This document shows, piece by piece, positions 17,665-27,467 of a DNA stretch of 64,000 nucleotides (positions within the stretch are counted from its first letter, which is position 1; the number at the start of each line of letters is the position of its first letter). This DNA is from JBHGBM01 sp041946965 (lineage in GTDB: Bacteria; Acidobacteriota; Terriglobia; Bryobacterales; Bryobacteraceae). The position numbers and the translations under genes are program-made. The notes below the pieces were generated by a model, which had not been told where the DNA came from, ran no database searches, and saw only the letters and a program-made list of their open reading frames with translations. The DNA is taken from NCBI GenBank assembly GCA_041946965.1, contig JBHGBM010000001.1:62001-126000 (forward strand), written 5' to 3'.

Positions 17665-20600
17665 TTGAACTATCGATTTCTCAACGGATGCACGGTTCTG
17701 GCCCTCATATTGGCCCCGGCGCGAGCTGACGAGGGCAGGAGATTCAGCGGCGTGGTGCTCGACGAAAACCTGCGCCCGGTCCGCGGCGCCGCCGTGCTGG
17801 TGACCCGCGAGGGCACGGGCTACCGCCGCACCGCCGAGAGCGGCGGCGACGGCCGGTTCTCGATCCAGCCCGCGCCCGCCGCACAGCTCCGGGTTTCCGT
17901 TACCAGCCCCGGGTACGCACGTTCGGAACAGACGCTGGACCTCAAGGAGAAACCGTCCGCCGAGCTCACTATCCGCCTCACCCGCAATGCGGAAGGCGCG
18001 GAAACCGAAGTGGGCCAGGAAATCGACGGCCACAAGATCGAAGGCATGCCGCTCGGCGACCGCCGCTCCATGAACATGATCGGCATCACGGGCGCTACCG
18101 TGTTCGTGAACTACGAAAGCGGGCAGAAGCCGAACTTCAGCCTGGCGGGCGGGCGTTCGCAAAGCCAGATGTTCACGCTTGACGGCGGCAACGGCCAGAG
18201 CATGCGGCTGGGCGGCGCGCAGATCGACTCCGACCCGCCCATCGAGGCCCTCCGCGACGTGAAGGTGGTCTCCAACGGGTACTCGGCCGAGCACGGCGGC
18301 TCCGCCGGAGGCATCGTGATGACCAGGACCAAGGCCGGGACCAACGGCTTCCGCGGCAGCCTCTTCGAGTTCCTGCGGAACGACAAGCTGGATGCCGCCG
18401 ACTTCTTCGCGCCCACCTCGGGCAACGAAAAGATCAAGGCGCCACTGCGGTACAACGTCTTTGGCGGAACCCTCGGCGGTCCGGTGAAAAGGGACAGGGC
18501 CTGGTTCTTCTTCTCCTACGAAGGTTCGCGGCGGCAGGAAGGCAACGCCCGCACTCTCACGGTGCCCACCGCGGCCGAACGTACGGGCGATTTCTCCGCC
18601 ACGCTGAACCAGCAGGGTAAGGCCATCAGCATCTTCGATCCTGCCAGCACCCGGCTGAGCGGAGGCCGCTACGTGCGCGATGCCTTTCCCGGCGGCGTGA
18701 TCCCCGCCGGCCGCATCGATCCGGTGGCCGCTCGGGTGGCCGTGCTCTACCCGCTCCCGAATGCCGGCGCGAACGAGTTCCGCGCCAATTCCAGCCGCGA
18801 ATTCACGCGCGATCACTACACCGGCAGGCTGGATTACGCATTGAGCGTCCGGGACCGCCTGATGGGCCGCTACATGTTCGACCGCAACGACCAGCTTGCG
18901 GGCAGCATATTTCCCGAACCCGCCGCCGAAACCCAGGTGGATACGTTGGGCCGCCAGCACAACGTGTTCACGTCCTGGACGCGCTCGTTTTCGGCTGCGC
19001 TGCTCAACGACGCGCGCTTCACGTACTCCAGAAAGACCACGCACCAGTTGAGTAAGGGCGTGGGCGGCTCGTGGCCCGAACAGTTGGGACTGCGCGGTGT
19101 TCCGCAAACAGCCTTCCCCCGTTTTCAGGCCAGTGGCTACTCGCCGCTCGGCGCCAACAACCAGGAGCGGCGGCAATTCCCCATCGAACAGTGGCAGGCG
19201 CTGGAGAGTCTCTCGTGGGTACGCGGGCGGCACGCGCTGAAGTCCGGTTTCGAGTTTCGCCCCTCACACAACGTCGAGACCAACCTGCAACTCGCCTCCG
19301 GCAGCTTCGTGTTCGGCCCGCAGGGCAGCGGGATGCCGGGACAGGCGGGCGGCGGCAACAGTGTCGCCAGCCTGCTGCTCGGCTTTCCCAATTCCTTCAC
19401 GGAACGGCTGACCGAAACGCTCGACCGCTCCAGCCGGTATGCGGCCGCTTTCCTTCAGGACAACTGGTCCGCCCGCGGAAACCTGAGCTTCAACGTGGGC
19501 CTGCGCTGGGAAGTGGACACCCCCATGAGGGACGCCAACAATCGCATCAACGGCTTCGATCCCGCGGCCGTGAACCCCGTCTCGGGCACTCCCGGCGTGG
19601 TGCGATTCGCCGGTGTGGACGGGTGGCCCGCGCAGCCCTACCGGGCGGACTGGAACAACTTCGGGCCGCGCGTGGGTTTTGCGTGGCAGCCGTTCGGGAA
19701 ACTGGTGGTGCGCGGCGGCTACGGCGTGTTCATCGCGCACCCGTTCGATCATGCGGCCACCTCCTCGGCATCGCTCGGCTACGAGCTGTCGGCCAAACTG
19801 GTGACTCCCGATAACGGCATCACCGCGCCTTTCTACCTGCGGGACGGCGTACCGGCGTTAAGCCTCGAGCGGCCTGGCCTGGATGCCGGATTCGGCGCCG
19901 CCACGCCGGGGCAGGCGCCCGCCACGGCCGTCACGTTCTTCGAATGGGGCCGCCGCTCGGGATACGCGCACCAGATGCACCTGGGGGTGCAGCGGGCGCT
20001 TCCTGGAGATGTCACGTTTGAGTTCGGCTACGTGGGGAACCTCGCGCGCAAGCTGGCCTCGGCGAGCATGTCCATCAACCAGGTCCGTCCCGAACTTCTG
20101 GGTCCGTCGGCGTCGCAGTCCACCCGGCCGTACCCACAGTTCAGCGACGTGCAGGTGCTGTTGCCGTCCCTGGGTGTTTCCGGCTATCACGCCGGTCTGG
20201 CGCGGGTGCAGAAGCGCATGTCGCACGGCCTGGAGTTCCTGGCGACCTACACATGGTCCAAGTTCCTCACCAACGTTAGTGAGGGCGGCCAGGGCGCCGA
20301 CGGCGGGGGGTACTCCGACTTCTACAACCGGCGTGCGGACTGGGGCCCCTCGGACAACGACATACGCCACCGGTGCACCTTCAGCTCCATCTGGGAGTTG
20401 CCGTTCCGCCGGGGACCCCTGGTAAGCGGATGGTCGGCTGGTTCGGTGGTCACCGTGCAGTCCGGCGCGCCGTTCACCGTGAACACTCTGGTGAATACGA
20501 CCAATTCTTTCTCAGCCGGACAACTGCGCGCCGATATCCTGCGCGACCCGAACCTGGAGAACAAGACTCTCGCACAGTGGTTTGACACCGGCGCCTTCGC

Positions 20601-20862
20601 CCAGCCCGCGCCGTACCTCTTCGGCAACCAGGGTGTGAACCTGGTGCGCGGCGACGGCCTGGTGAACTTCGATTTCTCGATTCTTCGCACCTTTTCCGCC
20701 GGAGAACGGCTCCGCATACAGTTCCGCGGCGAACTTTTCAACGCCTTCAATCACCCGAATTTCGGACAACCAGGCCATGTGCTCGGAAACCCGGACTTCG
20801 GCGTGATTGAGAGCGCCGGGCCGGCGCGCCGCGTGCAGCTTGGCCTCCGGCTGACTTTCTAG
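17665..20862 (+). CDS. TonB-dependent receptor (operon with redox proteins)
   Basis: 1065 residues from a TTG start with GGAGG 5 bases upstream. Signal peptide to ARAD, carboxypeptidase-regulatory-like domain about 27-115 (FSGVVLDENLRPVRG), plug with LAGGRSQSQMFTLDGGNG at about 150-180 and the EHGGSAGGIV segment, then a barrel ending in LRLTF. It lies 59 bases after the small Cys-rich protein and 29 before the Fe-S membrane protein. This neighbourhood, unlike the other receptors here, has no hydrolase and points to a metal, cofactor or redox-active substrate rather than a glycan (inference). Confidence 0.9.
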   Translation: MNYRFLNGCTVLALILAPARADEGRRFSGVVLDENLRPVRGAAVLVTREGTGYRRTAESGGDGRFSIQPAPAAQLRVSVTSPGYARSEQTLDLKEKPSAELTIRLTRNAEGAETEVGQEIDGHKIEGMPLGDRRSMNMIGITGATVFVNYESGQKPNFSLAGGRSQSQMFTLDGGNGQSMRLGGAQIDSDPPIEALRDVKVVSNGYSAEHGGSAGGIVMTRTKAGTNGFRGSLFEFLRNDKLDAADFFAPTSGNEKIKAPLRYNVFGGTLGGPVKRDRAWFFFSYEGSRRQEGNARTLTVPTAAERTGDFSATLNQQGKAISIFDPASTRLSGGRYVRDAFPGGVIPAGRIDPVAARVAVLYPLPNAGANEFRANSSREFTRDHYTGRLDYALSVRDRLMGRYMFDRNDQLAGSIFPEPAAETQVDTLGRQHNVFTSWTRSFSAALLNDARFTYSRKTTHQLSKGVGGSWPEQLGLRGVPQTAFPRFQASGYSPLGANNQERRQFPIEQWQALESLSWVRGRHALKSGFEFRPSHNVETNLQLASGSFVFGPQGSGMPGQAGGGNSVASLLLGFPNSFTERLTETLDRSSRYAAAFLQDNWSARGNLSFNVGLRWEVDTPMRDANNRINGFDPAAVNPVSGTPGVVRFAGVDGWPAQPYRADWNNFGPRVGFAWQPFGKLVVRGGYGVFIAHPFDHAATSSASLGYELSAKLVTPDNGITAPFYLRDGVPALSLERPGLDAGFGAATPGQAPATAVTFFEWGRRSGYAHQMHLGVQRALPGDVTFEFGYVGNLARKLASASMSINQVRPELLGPSASQSTRPYPQFSDVQVLLPSLGVSGYHAGLARVQKRMSHGLEFLATYTWSKFLTNVSEGGQGADGGGYSDFYNRRADWGPSDNDIRHRCTFSSIWELPFRRGPLVSGWSAGSVVTVQSGAPFTVNTLVNTTNSFSAGQLRADILRDPNLENKTLAQWFDTGAFAQPAPYLFGNQGVNLVRGDGLVNFDFSILRTFSAGERLRIQFRGELFNAFNHPNFGQPGHVLGNPDFGVIESAGPARRVQLGLRLTF

Positions 20863-20891
20863 ACCGGAAAAAAGACAAAAAGGAATCTGCC

Positions 20892-22367
20892 ATGTCCACT
20901 CCCGCTCTGACGAATATCGTTCTTAATTCGAAGAAGAAAAAGGCCTGGTACCGCTCCGCAAAAGTGTGGCGGCATGGCGTCATGTTGTTCTTCTTTTTGT
21001 TTCTTCTGCACGTGGCCTACGACCACCAGGTGAAAGGCGGCGGACCACGCGGCACGCCGTCGGTGGAGGCCTACTGCCCCTTCGGCGGCCTGGAAAGCCT
21101 GTACCAGTTCCTGACCACGGGCGGGTTCATTCGCCGCATCGAACCCTCGGCCATGGTCATGTTCGCCGCGCTGTTGCTGCTGACCCTGATCGCCAGCCGC
21201 GGGTTCTGCGGGTGGATTTGCCCGTTCGGCTCCGTGCAGGAGTGGCTCGGGCTGCTTGGGAAGAAGATTTTCAAGAAGAAATTCAACCCCACCGGCAAGT
21301 TGGACCGGGCGCTGCGCTACTTCAAGTACGTGTTGCTCGTGGTCATCATAGGTTTCACGTGGAACCTGGGTGCGCTCGTGTTTCGCAACTACGATCCGTT
21401 CCTGGCGTTCTTCCACCTGGGCAAAGGCATTGACGAGCTGCCCTGGGCATACGCCGCCCTCGGCGTGGTGCTGCTCGGCTCGCTCTACATCGAGCGGTTC
21501 TTCTGCAAGTACGCGTGCCCGCTCGGCGCCGTGCTGGGGATCCTGGGCAAGGTGGGGTTGACCAAAGTCCACCGCGAGCCGGACGGCTGCAAGAGCTGCA
21601 ATATCTGCCAGAAGAAGTGCCACGCCCATATCGACTTTCTTTCCGTCACCACGATTCGGGATTCGGAGTGCAACCACTGCATGGATTGCGTGGTGGACTG
21701 CCCCAAGCCGAACGTGCTGACGCTGCGCGGGCCGCGGTGGAAGTTCTCGCACCCCGTTTACGCCGGAATGCTGGTGGCCGGGCTATTGGGCCTGATTGGG
21801 GCCAGCCAGCTCGCGGGCAAGTGGCAGACCAAGCCCGCCATGGTTTCCTTTACGGATTCGAAGGGGAAGCTGGAAGCGGAGAACATCCGCGGCTGGATGA
21901 CGTTGCAGGAGATCAGCGGCGGCTACGGCATCCCGCTGGATCGGCTCTACCGCGAGGCCGGCATTCCCGCGCAGGTGGCGCCCACGACCGCCATGAATCG
22001 CATCGGCAGCACGTACAACCTGAAGTTCGAGCCGGAAAAGATCCGCGAGGTAGTGTCCGGGTACGTGCAGGGCAAGCCCGCCAGGCAGGCCGGCGCCCTT
22101 CCGCCCCCGGCCGCGAAGAAGACCGCGGCGGCCGCCAAAAAGCAGGATCATGCGCCGGGCGAGGAAGAGCCCGAAGTGAAAGGTTTCATGACGCTGAACG
22201 AGGTCGCGTTGAAAACCGGCGTGCCGAAGGAATACATTCTGAAGGCGCTCGGCATCACGGCGAAGGTCGATCCGCGCACCCCGCTGCGCGAGTGGATGCA
22301 CGAACACGACAAATCCGTTCAGGACGTCCGCGATGCGGTGAAACAGTATCGCGCCGGAAAGAAGTGA
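20892..22367 (+). CDS. Membrane 4Fe-4S protein, NapH/NosR-like, with duplicated C-terminal module
   Basis: 491 residues. Several membrane helices (about 30-45, 90-107, 148-170, 198-216, 300-320) carry the polyferredoxin-type motifs CGWICPFG and CKYACPLG, followed by two cluster motifs CKSCNICQKKCH and CNHCMDCVVDCPKP. This is the NapH/NosR/CcoG-like arrangement that passes electrons across the inner membrane. After residue 320 two related helical repeats appear: RGWMTLQEISGGYGIP and KGFMTLNEVALKTGVP, separated by an Ala/Lys-rich linker. Last gene of the operon from 16518; Shine-Dalgarno AGGA. It could reduce a periplasmic protein or metal centre made by the upstream genes. Confidence 0.85.
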   Translation: MSTPALTNIVLNSKKKKAWYRSAKVWRHGVMLFFFLFLLHVAYDHQVKGGGPRGTPSVEAYCPFGGLESLYQFLTTGGFIRRIEPSAMVMFAALLLLTLIASRGFCGWICPFGSVQEWLGLLGKKIFKKKFNPTGKLDRALRYFKYVLLVVIIGFTWNLGALVFRNYDPFLAFFHLGKGIDELPWAYAALGVVLLGSLYIERFFCKYACPLGAVLGILGKVGLTKVHREPDGCKSCNICQKKCHAHIDFLSVTTIRDSECNHCMDCVVDCPKPNVLTLRGPRWKFSHPVYAGMLVAGLLGLIGASQLAGKWQTKPAMVSFTDSKGKLEAENIRGWMTLQEISGGYGIPLDRLYREAGIPAQVAPTTAMNRIGSTYNLKFEPEKIREVVSGYVQGKPARQAGALPPPAAKKTAAAAKKQDHAPGEEEPEVKGFMTLNEVALKTGVPKEYILKALGITAKVDPRTPLREWMHEHDKSVQDVRDAVKQYRAGKK

Positions 22368-22406
22368 GCGGGGCCGAGTCCTTTTGCGGCGCGCGAAACG
22401 GCCAGG

Positions 22407-23246
22407 TTAGTTCCGGGAACCCGGATGGTTTGCAGAGGACTCGATCAGCGGGCGGAGGTAGGCGATGCTCGCCTCCACCCAGACCTCCTCTTTGGCGATG
22501 GACGCGCTCAGTTCGGGTTCCGGCGGCGGCCATAGTTCCAGGATGGCGTTGCAGTCGCGCCCTGCTCCGCGCAGGACACCGAGCAGCGCGGGAATATCCA
22601 CCAGCCCTTGCCCGGCGGGGCAGCCCTCGATGATAAACCCTTTGTTGTGCGGCAGCCGCCGCGCCATAAAGTCCTTGATGTGCAGGTTCACCGTGACGGG
22701 CGCCAGCACCGCGGCCACGTGCTCGATGCCCTCGCCGCATCCGAGCGAGTTCGCGGTGTCCAGGCACACCCCGATCCACTCCGGGCCCGCGCATTCCACG
22801 ATGCGGCGGAGCTTCACGGCCTTGAAGCGGTCGTGGTTTTCGATGGCCAGCACCACGCCGGCGGCCTTCAGTTCGGGAACCAGCGCCCGCAGCAGGGCGA
22901 TGGCTTCGTCTTCGGAGGGCTCATGGCCGGGGCTGTCGATGAGCGTGCGCAGGATCGGGGAGCCGCACTCCGCCGCGATGCGCACGTAGGGCAGCACGAG
23001 CTCCGGGCGAATCCCGCGCGTGCCGGCTTCAATCCGCACGCCGCAACTGGCGGCGCGGGAGAAGAGTGCGCGGCGCCGGGCCTCCGTCATTCGATCCAGC
23101 GGCAGGTTGTCCGCAATCTGAACGACCCGCACCCCGAGCCGCAAGGCCTTGTCCAGCAGTTCATCCGCGCCGAGGGGCTGCGGCGGCGGCCAGCCCGGCA
23201 CGCCCACCGCCCAGACGTATGCGTAAGAACTCGTCCCTAGTTGCAC
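22407..23246 (-). CDS. Sugar phosphate isomerase/epimerase-like TIM barrel
   Basis: 279 residues of the xylose-isomerase-like TIM-barrel (AP endonuclease 2) superfamily. Metal-ligand positions are seen in LAIENHDRF (Glu), VCLDTANSLG (Asp), NLHIKDF (His, Asp) and ILELWPPPE (Glu). Cytosolic; likely acts on a keto or phospho sugar derived from glycan breakdown, and such proteins accompany Gfo/Idh dehydrogenases in 3-keto-sugar routes. GTG start at 23246 with AAGGA about 10 bases upstream. Divergent from the sulfatase at 23334 and convergent with the Fe-S gene. Confidence 0.8.
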   Translation of the reverse strand: MQLGTSSYAYVWAVGVPGWPPPQPLGADELLDKALRLGVRVVQIADNLPLDRMTEARRRALFSRAASCGVRIEAGTRGIRPELVLPYVRIAAECGSPILRTLIDSPGHEPSEDEAIALLRALVPELKAAGVVLAIENHDRFKAVKLRRIVECAGPEWIGVCLDTANSLGCGEGIEHVAAVLAPVTVNLHIKDFMARRLPHNKGFIIEGCPAGQGLVDIPALLGVLRGAGRDCNAILELWPPPEPELSASIAKEEVWVEASIAYLRPLIESSANHPGSRN

Positions 23247-23333
23247 GCAGCAGTTTCCTTCAGACGCGGCATGGTTCTGAAACCGATCACTTTATCGCAG
23301 CACGCTGCACCGCGTTATGATATCGGGCGCACT

Positions 23334-24860
23334 ATGTCCCGGATGAAGCGGCGTGAGTTCCTGTCCGCGGCGGGCGGAGCGGCGGCGTGTGTTTCAGCCG
23401 CGGCGCCGGCCGCGAGGCCGAATGTCCTGTTTCTGATGACCGACGAGCAGCATCACCGCTCGCTCTCGCTCACCGGAAATCCGTATATACAGACGCCGAA
23501 CATGGACCGCATCGCGCGGGAAGGCGTGCTGTTCACGGGCGCCACCTGCGTCACGCCCTACTGCTCGCCGTCGCGCGCCAGCATGATTACGGGGGTATAT
23601 CCGCACCGCCACGGAATCGTGACGAACGTAGGGGCGCGGGCGCGGGGGCAGGCGCCGCTGGCTCCGGACGCTTTCCCGAACACCGAAATGACGCTGTACC
23701 GCCAGGGCTACTCCACCGCGTTCCGGGGAAAGTGGCACCTGGGAGACCTGGGCGATTTCCCCTGCTACGAGAGTTTCTCCTACGCTTCGAAGACCCCGCG
23801 CGGCTACGACCAGTTCCTTGAAGAGCGCCTTCCGGCGGCGCGGTTCGCCGGCGATACCGATCCCGGCCGCTACCTGGGCCGGCCTGTGGAGAAGATTGCG
23901 GCCATCCGCGACGCGTGGGGACGGTTCCAGAAGGCCGTGCCGGGCCTCGGCTACATCGCCACCATAGGCCGCACCGTGATTCCCCCCGAACTCTTGCCGG
24001 AGACCCAGATCACCAACCAGGTGCTGGAGCTTCTGGAGCGGAACCGCTCCCGCAACTTCATGATCACGGCTTCCTGGCACCCGCCGCACGATCTCTGGGT
24101 TGTGCCGGAGCCGTACTACTCCACGGTGGACCGCTCGAAGCTGCACCTGACGGGTACAAGAGACCTCGACCCGTGGGACGCCAAGGGGCCCAGCAAGATT
24201 CTCGGCGACCTCGCGGGCGAGGAGGGCGTCCGCGAATACACCGCCATCTACCACGGCATGGTGAAGTACATGGACGACCAGATCGGGCGCGTGCTCGGCA
24301 AGCTCGACGAACTGGGGCTGGCCGGAAACACGCTGGTGATTTTCACCAGCGATCACGGCGACATGGCGGGCGCGCACGGCTGCATCGGCAAGAGTATTTT
24401 CGGCTTCTTCGACGACCTGGTGCGGATCCCCTTGTGCATGCGTTTCCCGGGCCGCATCAAGCCCGGCTCCGTGGTGCGCAATCCCGTGAGCCAAGTCGAT
24501 TACATGCCGACCATCCTCGACTACATGGGCCTGCCGGCGCCGGAGAACGTGCACGGGCGGTCCATGCGTCCGTTGATCGAGGGGCGCAAGATCCCGTGGC
24601 GCGATTACGCTTTCTGCCAGCGCGGCGCCGGAGCGCGCATGATCCGGACCGGGCGTTACAAGTATGTGTATTCGCGCAGTCCCCGTGCCGTGGCGCTCTA
24701 CGACCTGGAGCGCGATCCAAACGAAGACAGGAACCTGGCGCGTGTTTCGGCGCACTCCTCCACGCTGCGCGCCATGCACCGGCGGCTGATCGAGGTGATG
24801 GCGCACGACGGAGATCCCCTGGTAAAACAACTTCCACAAGATGACCCACAACAGGCGTGA
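23334..24860 (+). CDS. Sulfatase, Cys-type, Tat-exported
   Basis: 508 residues. Twin-arginine leader KRREFLSAAGG. FLMTDEQHH provides the first metal site; Cys77 in CSPSR is the residue converted to formylglycine; GKWHLG and FTSDHGDMAG (second metal site) follow. The DEQ rather than ADDLGYGD pattern is that of the choline-sulfatase/iduronate-type branch, so it differs in substrate from the adjacent sulfatase. ATG 23334 or 23343 both possible. Its 3' end overlaps the next sulfatase gene by 20 bases, indicating translational coupling. Confidence 0.92.
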   Translation: MSRMKRREFLSAAGGAAACVSAAAPAARPNVLFLMTDEQHHRSLSLTGNPYIQTPNMDRIAREGVLFTGATCVTPYCSPSRASMITGVYPHRHGIVTNVGARARGQAPLAPDAFPNTEMTLYRQGYSTAFRGKWHLGDLGDFPCYESFSYASKTPRGYDQFLEERLPAARFAGDTDPGRYLGRPVEKIAAIRDAWGRFQKAVPGLGYIATIGRTVIPPELLPETQITNQVLELLERNRSRNFMITASWHPPHDLWVVPEPYYSTVDRSKLHLTGTRDLDPWDAKGPSKILGDLAGEEGVREYTAIYHGMVKYMDDQIGRVLGKLDELGLAGNTLVIFTSDHGDMAGAHGCIGKSIFGFFDDLVRIPLCMRFPGRIKPGSVVRNPVSQVDYMPTILDYMGLPAPENVHGRSMRPLIEGRKIPWRDYAFCQRGAGARMIRTGRYKYVYSRSPRAVALYDLERDPNEDRNLARVSAHSSTLRAMHRRLIEVMAHDGDPLVKQLPQDDPQQA

Positions 24861-26253
24861 GTTTCTGGGCGCCCTGGCGGCCTCCGCCGCCGGCCGCGCG
24901 CCCCGCCGGCCGAACTTCGTCGTCATTCTGGCCGACGATCTGGGTTACGGCGACCTGGGCTGCTACGGTTCGCGCGCCATCCGCACTCCGCGTCTGGACG
25001 CCATGGCGCGCGAAGGCGTGCGCTTCACCAGTTTCTACGCGGGCGCGCCGTTTTGCAGCCCCACGCGCGCGTCGCTGTTGACGGGCCGGTATCCCGTCCG
25101 GGCGGGCGTCCCCAACGTGCTGTTCCCGGCGGAAAGGACGGGGCTGCCGCCGGAGGAAATCACCTTCGCGGAGTTGTTGAAGCCGCTGGGCTACGCCACC
25201 GCTTGCGTGGGCAAGTGGCACCTGGGAAACCTGCCTCCGTTTCGCGCGCACCGCCACGGTTTCGACTTCTTCTACGGGCTGCCGTACGCCAACGACTCGC
25301 GCAAGCGGCGCGCGGGCGAACCGGCCCGGCCGGTGCTCGCGGCTGAAGAGCTGCCGTTGATGGAGAACGACACGGTGCTCGAAGCGCCGGTGAACCAGCA
25401 CACGCTGACCGCGCGGTACACCGATCGCGCGCTGCGTTTCCTGCGGGAATCGAAAGACCGGCCGTTCGCGCTCTACCTGGCGCACACCGCGCCGCACACG
25501 CCGCTGTACGCGCATCCGGACCGGGAAGGGAAGTCCGCGGGTGGAATCTACGGCGACTGCGTCGAGGAAGTGGACGACAGCACCGGCCGCATCCTGGATG
25601 CGCTGCGCGAACTCGGCCTCGATACCAACACGCTGGTGCTGTTCCTCTCCGATAACGGCCCGCGGCTGCCGGGGAAAGATCCGCGCGAGGGCGGCGGCTC
25701 CCCCGGGCCGTTTCGCGGGCGCAAGGGAACCACGTGGGAAGGCGGCATGCGCGTTCCCGCCATCGCGTGGTGGCCGGGACGCATCGCCGCGGGCCGGGAA
25801 GTCGCGGACGCCGCCTCCACCATGGATGTGTTGCCCACCATGGCGCACTTCGCCGGCGCCGGTTTGCCGCGCGGGCGCGTGATCGACGGCAGGTCTCTCG
25901 ACGGGCCGCTCACCTCGGGCAAGCCCGGCGCCGAGCGCCTGTTTTGCTACTACTTCGGCGCCCAGCTTCAGGCGGTCCGGCTGGGACGCTGGAAGCTGAT
26001 CCTCAAAATCACGGAGTACCCGGAACGGCCGCCTTCCATCTGGTACCACGACGAGCGCATCTTCCGAAACCACTACCGGCTGATGCCGGAAGCGCAACTC
26101 TACGATCTCGACGCCGACCCGGCCGAGAAGAACGACGTGGCCGCCGGCCACCCGGAGGTGACGCGCCGCCTGGCGGAGATGGCGCGGGCCTTCGACGCGG
26201 AGATGCAGCGGACCAAACGCCCGCAACTCTATCTCGACGAGGCCGGGCGGTGA
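24841..26253 (+). CDS. Sulfatase, Cys-type, Tat-exported (arylsulfatase A-like)
   Basis: 470 residues. Leader NRREFLGALAAS, then FVVILADDLGYGDLGCYG with the metal aspartates, Cys72 in CSPTR (formylglycine precursor), GKWHLG, and FLSDNGPR with RGRKGTTWEGG, typical of N-acetylgalactosamine-6-sulfatase/arylsulfatase A types. Starts inside the end of the preceding sulfatase (20-base overlap) and its stop overlaps the GTG start of the MFS gene by 4 bases, so the three form one tightly coupled unit. Substrate probably a sulfated glycan or glycolipid (inference). Confidence 0.92.
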   Translation: MTHNRREFLGALAASAAGRAPRRPNFVVILADDLGYGDLGCYGSRAIRTPRLDAMAREGVRFTSFYAGAPFCSPTRASLLTGRYPVRAGVPNVLFPAERTGLPPEEITFAELLKPLGYATACVGKWHLGNLPPFRAHRHGFDFFYGLPYANDSRKRRAGEPARPVLAAEELPLMENDTVLEAPVNQHTLTARYTDRALRFLRESKDRPFALYLAHTAPHTPLYAHPDREGKSAGGIYGDCVEEVDDSTGRILDALRELGLDTNTLVLFLSDNGPRLPGKDPREGGGSPGPFRGRKGTTWEGGMRVPAIAWWPGRIAAGREVADAASTMDVLPTMAHFAGAGLPRGRVIDGRSLDGPLTSGKPGAERLFCYYFGAQLQAVRLGRWKLILKITEYPERPPSIWYHDERIFRNHYRLMPEAQLYDLDADPAEKNDVAAGHPEVTRRLAEMARAFDAEMQRTKRPQLYLDEAGR

Positions 26254-27467
26254 GAGACGACCGCCGCAAGTGGCTGGTGATCTCGCTGGTTTTCTTCGCC
26301 ACGCTGATCAATTTCCTCGACCGGCTTACGGTTTCCGTGCTGGCGCCGATCATCCAGCAGAGCCTGCACCTCACCAATCTGCAATTCGCGGGCATCAGCA
26401 CGTGGTTTCTGATCGCCTACACCGCCAGCCAGGGACTCTCCGGACGGCTCTACGACCGGGTAGGCACGCGGCGCGGTTTCAGCATCTCGGTTACGGTGTG
26501 GTCGCTGGCGGCGATGGCCCATTCGCTCGCGCGAGACGTGCGCGGCTTGAGTGTGTGCCGCTTCGTGCTCGGGCTTGGCGAGGCCGGCAACTGGCCCGGC
26601 GCGGCCAAGGTGATTGCCGAGTGGTTTCCCGTCGAGCAGCGCGCGCTCGCCATGGGCATCTTCAACAGCGGCGCGGCGCTCGGCTCGGCCTTCGTGCCGC
26701 CGGTGGTCATCTGGCTCCAGGCGCAGGTCGGTTGGCAGATGACTTTCCTGCTCACCGGATCGGCCGGTTTCCTGTGGCTGATCGCCTGGCTGATCCTCTA
26801 CCACGACCGTGGGCCGGCTGTCACGAAGCAATCCGTGGAGAAGACGCCATGGCTCACTCTCATCGGCCAGAGGCGCACGTGGGGCATCATCCTGGCGCGC
26901 CTGCTCACCGATCCCACCTGGTGGCTTTACCTGACATGGCTGCCGCTGTACCTCTACAACGCGCGCGGCTTCAGCCTGAAGCAGATCGGCCTGTTCGCGT
27001 GGTTTCCCTACGTGATGGCGGACGCCGGGAGCCTGGGCGGCGGCTGGCTTTCCGGGTTTCTCGTCGAGCGCGGCTGGACCGTCAATCGCGCGCGCAAGAC
27101 GGTCATGATCATCGGCGTCGTCATGATGAGTACGGGGATCATGGCCGCGCGGGCGCCGGATCCGCTGGTGGCGCTGGCGTGGATCTCCGTGGTGCTCGCC
27201 GGTTTTCAGGCGTGGGTGAACAACGTGCAAACGTTGCCCAGCGACATCTTTCCGGAATCGAGCGTGGGCTCGGTCGCGGGACTCGGCGGCGTGGGCGCGG
27301 GCGCCGGCTCCATCTGTTCCACCCTGGCCATCGGATGGGTGGTGGACCACTTCTCCTACACGCCGGTGCTGATCGCGGCGGGACTGCTGCCCATGGCCGG
27401 CACGGCTCTGCTGTTCCTGCTGGTGGGCAGGATCCCGCAGCCCGAAGGCGCTAGGGCTTCCCGATAG
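26250..27467 (+). CDS. MFS transporter, hexuronate/anion-cation-symporter type
   Basis: 405 residues, about twelve membrane helices. MFS signatures: GRLYDRVGTRRGF in the loop between helices 2 and 3, and RFVLGLGEAGNWPGAAKVI, which closely follows the ExuT/anion:cation symporter pattern, so a sugar acid such as a uronate is a likely substrate. GTG start in the overlap GTGA with the preceding sulfatase. Placed after two sulfatases it probably imports the desulfated product. Its 3' end overlaps the convergent DUF2961 gene by 17 bases. Confidence 0.9.
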   Translation: MRDDRRKWLVISLVFFATLINFLDRLTVSVLAPIIQQSLHLTNLQFAGISTWFLIAYTASQGLSGRLYDRVGTRRGFSISVTVWSLAAMAHSLARDVRGLSVCRFVLGLGEAGNWPGAAKVIAEWFPVEQRALAMGIFNSGAALGSAFVPPVVIWLQAQVGWQMTFLLTGSAGFLWLIAWLILYHDRGPAVTKQSVEKTPWLTLIGQRRTWGIILARLLTDPTWWLYLTWLPLYLYNARGFSLKQIGLFAWFPYVMADAGSLGGGWLSGFLVERGWTVNRARKTVMIIGVVMMSTGIMAARAPDPLVALAWISVVLAGFQAWVNNVQTLPSDIFPESSVGSVAGLGGVGAGAGSICSTLAIGWVVDHFSYTPVLIAAGLLPMAGTALLFLLVGRIPQPEGARASR

